Assembly (NCBI GenBank): GCA_003023365.1
Contig: PXTG01000002.1
Span: forward strand, 1-46,018
Source of the DNA: Bacteroidetes bacterium QH_7_62_13
GTDB lineage: Bacteria > Bacteroidota > Rhodothermia > Rhodothermales > Salinibacteraceae
Direction: 5' to 3'
Length of the DNA stretch: 46,018 bases
This document shows, one piece after another, positions 38,999 to 46,018 of this stretch. A program made the translations under genes and the position numbers. Position 1 is the stretch's first letter, and the number at the start of each line of letters is the position of its first letter. Below the pieces are notes generated by a model that was not told the DNA's origin, made no database searches, and was given only the letters and a program-made list of their open reading frames with translations.

Positions 38999-41026
38999 CT
39001 AGCGGCCGGTGGTGTCGGGGGCCATCGAGTTGGGGGCTGTGGTGTCGGACGCCGGGGGAGAAGGCCTCGACGACGGCCTGGACCGCAACAGGGGGATGCG
39101 GAGGGGGGCGGGAAGGACGTTGGTCCATCGGGGCCGGGAGTCCACCGCCTCGTCGCTCCACGTGAGTGGTTCCACCGGTACGTGAGGGGCAACTCGGCCT
39201 CCATCCCAGCGCCCGTTCTCGTTTCGGTCGAGGAAGGCACGAAACCGGAACGCACCCTCCGGAAGGTTCCGAAATACAAAGGTGCTTCCCGGCGGAACCG
39301 TACGGGTGCGACGATCGAGCGGAATGGTACTTTTCGTGGAAATGAGTTCCACGACGATGGGAGCGGACCGTCGTGCGGAATCGCGGACGGCCACAGCCCC
39401 TCCGGCCGCACGCCCGGTGTCCGGCGGCGCCCTGCCGGACGTATCGGGGGCTGCCTCGCGCCGGGCTGAATCGGCAACGCTCGTCTCTGAGGGCCCCTCT
39501 TCTCGCGTCTTCCTCGTTCGCACCGTGTCGGCGAGGACAACACGCCCCTCCAGTCCGCCCAGCCTCCGACCTTTGACCCGCCGGAACCGTCGCTCGTACG
39601 TCGTATCGGGTCCTGCCAGAACGCCTCCGTTCACCCGCAGTTCGACGAACGCACCAGCAGCCAGGGAATCGTCCGGGCGTACCCGATAGGTGCGGCCGTT
39701 ACTCGCCGCGACGGTATAGGACCGAGGGCGGCCGGTCGTGTCCGTCAGGGCCAGCGCGCGGCGGAGCGTGGTGCTGTCCGGGGGCCGATTCAAGCGCACC
39801 CCCGGCTGCTGACCGGGAAGGAGCGGATACGACCCAACTGTGTCGGCCGACACATCCTCCGGGACGAAGGTACGAAAGCGTGTACGGGTGGTGTCCGGCC
39901 GCGAGGCGGCCCGGAAGTGGGCGGTATCCGGCACGAGCGCCTGACCGAGCGTGTCGGTGACCAGATTGGACGAAAGGGGCAGGACGTGGCGCCGAGCCTC
40001 CATGGGGGCCGTTCGCAGAATCACTGCGTCGGCCCGGCTGGACGACTTATACACGGACTGAACGGCAACTGTCGCGTCGGCCACAGAGTCGCGGAGAGAC
40101 CACGCCTCCGGACGCCGGCCGGCCAACCGGACCGGCTCGTCGAAGCTGAGGCGTAGGCGTTGCCGACTCAAGGGTTGTGCTCGCTGGTAGCGAGGGGCAA
40201 GCGTATCGATCTTCGTGAGGAGCCAGGGGACAGGAACCTCCGCCCGGTCCTTCTTTGCCGAAAGGGCAGGCCGGGGCGGCACCGCAAAAGACTCCGTCGG
40301 ATCCGGCTTGCGATTTCGGTTGTTATCTCGGAGGGCAACCACGTAGTAGCGCTGCTCTCGGAGGTACTCGAACGTGAATGAGCCGTCCTCACCGGTCTGC
40401 GTCCGATAGGCAGGACGAGCGGGCAATGGGGTCGGCGGAGTGGCCGTCGAATCCGGCAATGCGTAGGCAAATACGTCGACCCCGGGCTGAGGCTCCGCAT
40501 TGCGTGGTTCTACAACGCGCCCCACGATCCGTCCGCGGTTGATGCGCGGCCCTGTCGAGAACGCGATGGTGATTGGCTGATCCAAAGAGACCCCTCGGGC
40601 ATCGCTCAGATTCGTGTCGAGGGTAAAGAGATAGGTTGTGCTGTCCCGCAGCGACGCTGGGAGCTCCAGGTCCACGGCTTGGTCGTTCCAGTCAAACCGA
40701 ATCTGCTCGTCGAAGGTGGGCGTTACCGAGAGGGCCTGCGGGAGACTGCTCCGCTCAACGTACTCCGAAAACCGAATTGTCACGGTCCGGGTGTCGGTGG
40801 GAACGTTCACCGTATCCTGGACCGGTCGCGTCTCCACGACCGAGGGTGGCGTCTCATCGCGGGGGCCTCCGCTCGGCGCAACCGGATTGGCACAGCCCTC
40901 AAGGGCGATGACAACTCCTCCCAACAGAAGCAGTAGTCCCCCAATCCGCGTCCAGTTTAGAGGGAACCGATTCAGTCCCTCGCGCACACGTCTAAACGGC
41001 CGCACATCTCGTTCAATCCTATGCAT
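38999..41026 (-). CDS. Ig-like domain (SbsA/Big-type) surface lipoprotein
   Basis: 'VIALEGCANPVAPSGGPRDETPPSVVETRPVQDTVNVPTDTRTVTIRFSEYVERSSLPQALSVTP'; SdrD-B-like 'FRFRAFLDRNENGRWDGG'. Confidence 0.82.
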   Translation of the reverse strand: MHRIERDVRPFRRVREGLNRFPLNWTRIGGLLLLLGGVVIALEGCANPVAPSGGPRDETPPSVVETRPVQDTVNVPTDTRTVTIRFSEYVERSSLPQALSVTPTFDEQIRFDWNDQAVDLELPASLRDSTTYLFTLDTNLSDARGVSLDQPITIAFSTGPRINRGRIVGRVVEPRNAEPQPGVDVFAYALPDSTATPPTPLPARPAYRTQTGEDGSFTFEYLREQRYYVVALRDNNRNRKPDPTESFAVPPRPALSAKKDRAEVPVPWLLTKIDTLAPRYQRAQPLSRQRLRLSFDEPVRLAGRRPEAWSLRDSVADATVAVQSVYKSSSRADAVILRTAPMEARRHVLPLSSNLVTDTLGQALVPDTAHFRAASRPDTTRTRFRTFVPEDVSADTVGSYPLLPGQQPGVRLNRPPDSTTLRRALALTDTTGRPRSYTVAASNGRTYRVRPDDSLAAGAFVELRVNGGVLAGPDTTYERRFRRVKGRRLGGLEGRVVLADTVRTRKTREEGPSETSVADSARREAAPDTSGRAPPDTGRAAGGAVAVRDSARRSAPIVVELISTKSTIPLDRRTRTVPPGSTFVFRNLPEGAFRFRAFLDRNENGRWDGGRVAPHVPVEPLTWSDEAVDSRPRWTNVLPAPLRIPLLRSRPSSRPSPPASDTTAPNSMAPDTTGR

Positions 41027-42323
41027 AAATGCCCCGCAATCGAAGGGCCTCAGCGACCTTCCGTACCCCCATCACGTACGCTCCGATCCGAAGCGAGACG
41101 TCGTGCTTCTCCGCCGTTTCGTATACCTTCGCGAAGGCATCCTGCATCATCCGATCGAGCCGCTGATTGACCCGCTCCTCCGTCCAGAAGTAGCCCTGCC
41201 GGTCCTGCACCCATTCGAAGTAGGAGACCGTCACGCCCCCTGCGTTCGCCAGAATGTCGGGGATGACGAGAACCCCTTTATCCCGAAGCACCGTATCGGC
41301 TTCCGGAAGCGTTGGGCCGTTGGCCCCCTCGACGATAATTCGGGCACCCGTATCCTCAGCAATCTCTTCGTCAATTTGATCTTCTTTCGCCGCCGGGACG
41401 AGCACATCCGCGTCGAGCGTAAGTAGCTCCTCATTCGTGATTTGTTCGGCGTCCGGATAGCCCTCCAGCGTCCCCCCATTTTCTTGGACGTAGGTCTGCA
41501 TCTTTTTGATGTCGAGTCCCTTTCCGTTGTAGTACCCCCCGGTGATGTCACTGACGGCGACGACCGTGCAGCCCTGATCGGCCAACAGTTCGGCGGCAAT
41601 CGACCCGACGTTTCCAAATCCCTGCACCGCTACGGTGCAATCGCCCGGCGCGAGCCCGAGGCGCTCCATTGCGGCCATCGTCACGGTCATGACCCCACGC
41701 CCCGTCGCCTCTCGCCGGCCCAGGGACCCGCCCAGGCCCACCGGCTTGCCCGTCACGACGGCATTTTCGGTTTGTCGGGCGTGCATGGAGTAGGTATCCA
41801 GAATCCACGCCATAATTTGCTCATTCGTGTTCATGTCGGGCGCGGGGATGTCCTTATCCGGCCCGAACACGTCGAACAGATCGGCGGTGTAGCGGCGCGT
41901 GAGTCGTTCCAGCTCGTCGGCGCTCATCTCCGACGGCGGACAGACCACGCCTCCTTTCGCCCCTCCGAACGGTACATTTACGAGAGCACACTTCCACGTC
42001 ATCCAGGCCGCAAGGGCCTTCACTTCGTTGAGCGTCACGTCCGGTGCGAAGCGGATCCCCCCTTTGCTGGGTCCCAGGACGTTGTTGTGGATCACGCGGT
42101 ATCCCTCGAACACCTTGACGCGGCCGGAATCCATTTCAACCGGAATGGACGTGATGTGCATCCGTGCCGGGCGGCACAAGTATTCGTAGAACCCTGGGTT
42201 GAGCTCCAGAATCTTGGCCGCCACGTCGAACCGTTCCATCATCGACTCGAACGGATCATCACGGGCGATGGGCGCCGGTTCACGATACACCGCACGGTCG
42301 TGTACGTCAAGATTGAATGGCAT
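41019..42323 (-). CDS. Glu/Leu/Phe/Val dehydrogenase (glutamate dehydrogenase)
   Basis: '[55 protein letters not shown]', '[28 protein letters not shown]'. Confidence 0.96.
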   Translation of the reverse strand: MPFNLDVHDRAVYREPAPIARDDPFESMMERFDVAAKILELNPGFYEYLCRPARMHITSIPVEMDSGRVKVFEGYRVIHNNVLGPSKGGIRFAPDVTLNEVKALAAWMTWKCALVNVPFGGAKGGVVCPPSEMSADELERLTRRYTADLFDVFGPDKDIPAPDMNTNEQIMAWILDTYSMHARQTENAVVTGKPVGLGGSLGRREATGRGVMTVTMAAMERLGLAPGDCTVAVQGFGNVGSIAAELLADQGCTVVAVSDITGGYYNGKGLDIKKMQTYVQENGGTLEGYPDAEQITNEELLTLDADVLVPAAKEDQIDEEIAEDTGARIIVEGANGPTLPEADTVLRDKGVLVIPDILANAGGVTVSYFEWVQDRQGYFWTEERVNQRLDRMMQDAFAKVYETAEKHDVSLRIGAYVMGVRKVAEALRLRGIYA

Positions 42324-42553
42324 AGGCAGGAGGGAACGGAGTAATACAACAGGTTCTACGGGACGGGCCGTCAAGATCCGGAAGCGCCCCCAGAAAATCG
42401 AACCGGGCCTATCTCCAGACGGAATGGCCCGAACGATTAGCCCCAATCGTGGTTGCTCCAAGCGCGGCCACAACGCTCTTTGCCACTGGGTGTCTAGGGT
42501 CGGCGCCTTCTTCCCTCCCCCATTCCCGTTCCCCCGAACCCGTACGCACCAAG

Positions 42554-43309
42554 ATGCCAGCCCCCCTTTCCAACCGCCGCCGCAAGGCCATCGCCTCCCT
42601 CACTCGGCGTCGCCACCGCCGCCGTCACGACCAAACAATCATTGAAGGTCGTCGCGCGCTCGACGCCGCCCTCGACGGAGACGCGCCGCTCGTAGACTGC
42701 GTGGTGACCGAGGCGGCCCTCGACACCCCCGAGGTCCAGCATCTTCTTGGTCGTCTCTCGGTGCCCGTCCACGTGACCGAGGAAGACACGATGGAACAGC
42801 TCACGGACGTGGCAACCCCCCAGGGAATCGTCGCGGTGGTTGAGCGCCGGCTGGTAGACGCCACTGTTCTTTTGCTCGACGGCGTACAGGACCCGGGCAA
42901 CGTGGGGACCCTTCTGCGTACGGCGGCCTGGTTTGGGACAACGATTGTGGCGGCCGGGCCCGACACAGCGGGGCTCTACGGCCCCAAAGTGATGCGGGCG
43001 GCAGCCGGGGGCCACTGGGCCTTGACGCTCACCCGGACCGAGACCCCGGGCTCCCTCCTCGACCAACTTCGACGGAGCGGCTGGTCCCTCTACGGGGCCG
43101 ACCTCCAGGGTGTCCGCGCCGACGCCTGGACCCCGGAGCGCCCCTCCGTGCTTGTGCTTGGAAGTGAGGCCCATGGCCTTAGCCCCGCCGTCCTCGATCG
43201 TCTGGACACCCCCGTTTCCATTCCCGGAGCGAGCCAGCGTCCAGCTGCCGAGTCGCTCAATGTGGCCGTGGCCGGGGGCATTCTCGTCTACGAGTGGATC
43301 GGCCCATGA
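42554..43309 (+). CDS. TrmH/SpoU-family RNA methyltransferase
   Basis: 'VLLLDGVQDPGNVGTLLRTAAWFG', 'LVLGSEAHGLSPAVLDRLDTPVSIPGASQRPAAESLNVAVAGGILVYEW'. Confidence 0.95.
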   Translation: MPAPLSNRRRKAIASLTRRRHRRRHDQTIIEGRRALDAALDGDAPLVDCVVTEAALDTPEVQHLLGRLSVPVHVTEEDTMEQLTDVATPQGIVAVVERRLVDATVLLLDGVQDPGNVGTLLRTAAWFGTTIVAAGPDTAGLYGPKVMRAAAGGHWALTLTRTETPGSLLDQLRRSGWSLYGADLQGVRADAWTPERPSVLVLGSEAHGLSPAVLDRLDTPVSIPGASQRPAAESLNVAVAGGILVYEWIGP

Positions 43310-43433
43310 CCACTCATTCGGGAGGCACCTGTGACAAAATTCCCGCTTGTCTCCACCTACTACCAGTAATGTAACGTATCCCGAATCGACGTTATATTTT
43401 CCCGGACCGTGTGTCTATGTGAGCACATTTCCT

Positions 43434-43490
43434 TTTGGGCGCACTTCTCCCAAAGCCCGGTCTCTTGGTGGGGGTCCGGGCTTTTTTTCT
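43434..43490 (+). terminator. Tandem hairpin and intrinsic terminator
   Basis: TTTGGG(cgcacttct)CCCAAA at 43434-43454 followed by AAAGCCCGG...CCGGGCTTT at 43452-43484 and a T-run (TTTTTTTCT). Confidence 0.85.
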
Positions 43491-43666
43491 ATGTCCCAAC
43501 TGTCTTTTTCCCCATCCCATCGCCCGCCACATTTTTCGTGAAAGCGGACGCGTCTTCGCCAGAACCTAGGCGCTCCTCCCAAACTTGGGAAACGGCGCCG
43601 CCGCACATCCATTGAGCACCGACGGTTCCTCGTTTCTGCCCCCGCCAAACTTTGTCTTCCGTATAC

Positions 43667-43921
43667 ATGCCCACCTACACAATCATCGGCTTCGAGAAGG
43701 ACGGGTTCGATAGCTTCACGAATGTTGCGTCCGCCGACGAGCCCGCACAAGCAGCCGAGAAGGCACTTCAGGATCAGTTTATCAAAACCCAGGGACGACG
43801 CCCCCCCGACACCGACGCGCTGGCACAGCTTGAGAACGAAACGGGCCTGTTCGTCGTCGGCATCATCGAAGGAGAACACGACAACCTCAATGCCCTCGTG
43901 GACCATTACGAACAGTGGTGA
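43667..43921 (+). CDS. Small conserved-looking hypothetical protein
   Basis: 84 aa: MPTYTIIGFEKDGFDSFTNVASADEPAQAAEKALQDQFIKTQGRRPPDTDALAQLENETGLFVVGIIEGEHDNLNALVDHYEQW. Confidence 0.65.
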   Translation: MPTYTIIGFEKDGFDSFTNVASADEPAQAAEKALQDQFIKTQGRRPPDTDALAQLENETGLFVVGIIEGEHDNLNALVDHYEQW

Positions 43922-44034
43922 CCCGAGTACCCGGCGATGCGCCAAGCGGTGGACGGCCCCGATATGCATCGAGAGCTGCATCTTCGAGTCGGACGGGGAC
44001 ACTGGGGATCCCCCCACTGCTCCCACGTTGGAGA

Positions 44035-44361
44035 CTACGACATACGTGGCCCTTCGGCCGAGCTCTTTAGCGCATCGGCCGTCACTGTTTGCTGTCGTTC
44101 GACGAACGGGGTGTCGCCCTCGGCCCGAAACTGTCCCGAGAAGACGATCTCATTGTTTTCGCTGGGGACCGCAAACCGGCACGCCGGCATGCCGTCGTCG
44201 TAAAGCCCCCATCCGTCGTAACCCATGCCCTTCAAGGGGATATCGGAAGCTTTACTTTCCTCGATGATCCGCTGGCCGATCGCCTTGGCGACCAAACGAG
44301 CATCGTCGCGGTCAAACCCGAGATCGGTGAGTGTATCTTTTGCTTTCGGTGTAAGGGTCAT
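44035..44361 (-). CDS. Hypothetical protein
   Basis: 108 aa ORF with balanced acidic composition: MTLTPKAKDTLTDLGFDRDDARLVAKAIGQRIIEESKASDIPLKGMGYDGWGLYDDGMPACRFAVPSENNEIVFSGQF... Confidence 0.6.
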   Translation of the reverse strand: MTLTPKAKDTLTDLGFDRDDARLVAKAIGQRIIEESKASDIPLKGMGYDGWGLYDDGMPACRFAVPSENNEIVFSGQFRAEGDTPFVERQQTVTADALKSSAEGPRMS

Positions 44362-44592
44362 AGCGAGGGAGGCCGGATGAGAGAAGAGGATGGAGGTGCT
44401 TCCGTGTGTGCTGCCCTTTATCCGCCGGTCGTGTGAATGGACGTTAAAAACGGAATTGTTAGAGAACGCCTCCTTCGTACCCCTTCCGGCACGCTTCCGG
44501 GACGTACTGTCCCCTCCTGTGCTCGCGCCCTCCGGCTCCGGGCTGGGATCGACGCGAACCTCACACTGCCTGTCGATTTTTCTTCTTGCGCC

Positions 44593-45024
44593 ATGGACGC
44601 CACCTTGCTCGTACTGAATGGGCCCAACCTCAATCTGCTGGGCGTGCGAGAGCCGGACACGTACGGCTCCGTTACGCTCGACCGTATCGAAACGGATCTG
44701 GCGGATGCCTTTCCGGACACCACGTTCTCCTTTCGGCAGAAAAACGGAGAGGGGGCGCTCATCGACGACCTACACACTGCCCACGAGCGAACGCTAGACG
44801 GCGTCGTCTTCAACCCCGGAGGCTACACGCATACCTCCGTGGCCCTTCGCGACGCCGTCGCCGCCATCGATCCGCCCGTGGTGGAGGTTCATCTTTCCAA
44901 CGTTCATGCCCGCGAGGACTTTCGCCGCACCTCGCGGATCGCCCCTGTTTGTGAGGGGCAAATTAGCGGATTGGGGCCCGCAGGGTATCACCTGGCCACG
45001 CGATACCTCCTGGACGAGGCATGA
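44593..45024 (+). CDS. aroQ: Type II 3-dehydroquinate dehydratase
   Basis: 'LLVLNGPNLNLLGVREPDTYGSVTLDRIE', 'FRQKNGEGALIDDLHTA', 'VFNPGGYTHTSVALRDAV', 'VEVHLSNVHAREDFRRTS'. Confidence 0.97.
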   Translation: MDATLLVLNGPNLNLLGVREPDTYGSVTLDRIETDLADAFPDTTFSFRQKNGEGALIDDLHTAHERTLDGVVFNPGGYTHTSVALRDAVAAIDPPVVEVHLSNVHAREDFRRTSRIAPVCEGQISGLGPAGYHLATRYLLDEA

Positions 45025-45025
45025 T

Positions 45026-45502
45026 ATGGCGGGTTACAAGGGGCATTTAACCGGAGCGACGGTGTTCGGACTCGGGTACATCGCGGTGCTCGTGTACGCC
45101 TTCTCTGTCGACGCGGCCTACCGGCAGTTTTCGGCCCTCGAACAAGTGGGCTATCCGCTTCTCCTCCTCGTCCTAAGCCTTCTGTTCGGCCTATGGCCGG
45201 ACGTGGACATCAACTCGAAAGGACAGCGCCTCTTCTATTCGATTTTTTTCGTTACGGACCTTTTCCTCATCGTGACCGAGCAGTTCCGGGTGGCGGCGTA
45301 CCTGGGCCTCGTGGCCTTGTTGCCCGTCCTTAGTACGCATCGCGGATGGACTCATACGTGGTGGGCGATGCTCCTTATCCCGTCCCCACTGCTCATTCTT
45401 CCGTACCTACACGTACCGGAGCGTCCGCTTGTCGGGCTGCCGTTCTACGGAGCGGCCGTGGCCGGATATATGAGCCACATCGTAATGGACCGAATTTCGT
45501 AA
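45026..45502 (+). CDS. YdjM-like membrane-bound metal-dependent hydrolase
   Basis: 'MAGYKGHLTGATVFGLGYIAVLVYAF', 'LFGLWPDVDINSKGQR', 'STHRGWTHTWWAMLL', 'GYMSHIVMDRIS'. Confidence 0.8.
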   Translation: MAGYKGHLTGATVFGLGYIAVLVYAFSVDAAYRQFSALEQVGYPLLLLVLSLLFGLWPDVDINSKGQRLFYSIFFVTDLFLIVTEQFRVAAYLGLVALLPVLSTHRGWTHTWWAMLLIPSPLLILPYLHVPERPLVGLPFYGAAVAGYMSHIVMDRIS

Positions 45503-45612
45503 TCGAACGTAGGTCGCTCCGTTTTCACGGCCCGCTAACGCTTAACGCGTTTCCGGCCGTCCGGGACACGTGAGGACGCCGACATTCCCGTTCCTCCTGC
45601 CCACTTCGTGAC

Positions 45613-46018
45613 ATGGAAGATTCCACGTCCGGCCCTACGTCTTCGTCGGCCGAAGCGTCCGGTGCAACCTCTGCGTCCGACGGGACGAAGAACAGTGAAG
45701 CGGGATCCGTGGCGGCGGGCATCCTGTCGAGCCGGATTCTGGGCCTATTGCGGGAACGTACCGTCGCCTACTTCTTCGGGGTGGGCGCGCACGCGGATGT
45801 CTGGCAAATGGTGTTCAAATCACCAAATCTGCTACAAAATCTGCTGGGAGAGGGCACGATTTCGGCGGCGTTCATCCCGATCTACAGTCGCCTCGTTGAA
45901 GAGGGGCGCCAGGAAGACGCGGGGCGGTTCGCGGGCGCGATCTTCGGCCTGTTGCTGGCCGTTGCGGGGGGGATGGCCCTGATCGGCATCGTCCTCGCAG
46001 AACCCATCGTGGGCATTC
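45613..46018 (+). CDS. murJ: Lipid II flippase MurJ, N-terminal part (truncated by window edge)
   Basis: Manual translation: '...AGSVAAGILSSRILGLLRERTVAYFFGVGAHADVWQMVFKSPNLLQNLLGEGTISAAFIPIYSRLVEEGRQEDAGRFAGAIFGLLLAVAGG'. Runs off the window. Confidence 0.92.
   Translation, partial: MEDSTSGPTSSSAEASGATSASDGTKNSEAGSVAAGILSSRILGLLRERTVAYFFGVGAHADVWQMVFKSPNLLQNLLGEGTISAAFIPIYSRLVEEGRQEDAGRFAGAIFGLLLAVAGGMALIGIVLAEPIVGI

Overview
This 46 kb window is a GC-rich, gene-dense bacterial chromosome segment. Its content fits a halophilic member of the Salinibacter/Rhodothermota-Bacteroidota lineage: the parA-parB-DUF5683 order, a bacillithiol deacetylase (bshB1), a serine-palmitoyltransferase-like AOS enzyme, acidic proteins, and almost no Shine-Dalgarno motifs. 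The genus is inferred, not proven. Most genes are housekeeping: prmC (partial), phenylalanine hydroxylase, nadD, bamD, guaA, gcvH, accC, accB, efp, bshB1, leuS, menB, parB, parA, a UvrD-like helicase, rpiA, a TonB-family protein, an NAD(P)HX repair enzyme, Glu dehydrogenase, a TrmH-family methyltransferase, aroQ and murJ (partial). I saw no tRNA, rRNA, CRISPR array, transposase or prophage. Most worth follow-up: (1) an AOS/SPT-like enzyme next to a GNAT-fold protein resembling the bacterial ceramide-synthase family, a candidate sphingolipid or sulfonolipid (capnine) pathway; (2) two genes that look frameshifted (NnrE/NnrD and a GNAT acetyltransferase); (3) a LpoA-like TPR plus periplasmic-binding protein beside bamD; (4) an orphan SF2 helicase; (5) two families of short intergenic inverted repeats; (6) a tandem-hairpin intrinsic terminator in a gap, possibly an sRNA or attenuator; (7) pyrimidine-rich leaders without Shine-Dalgarno motifs. 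All function calls come from reading the translations and motifs by eye. No database search was run.
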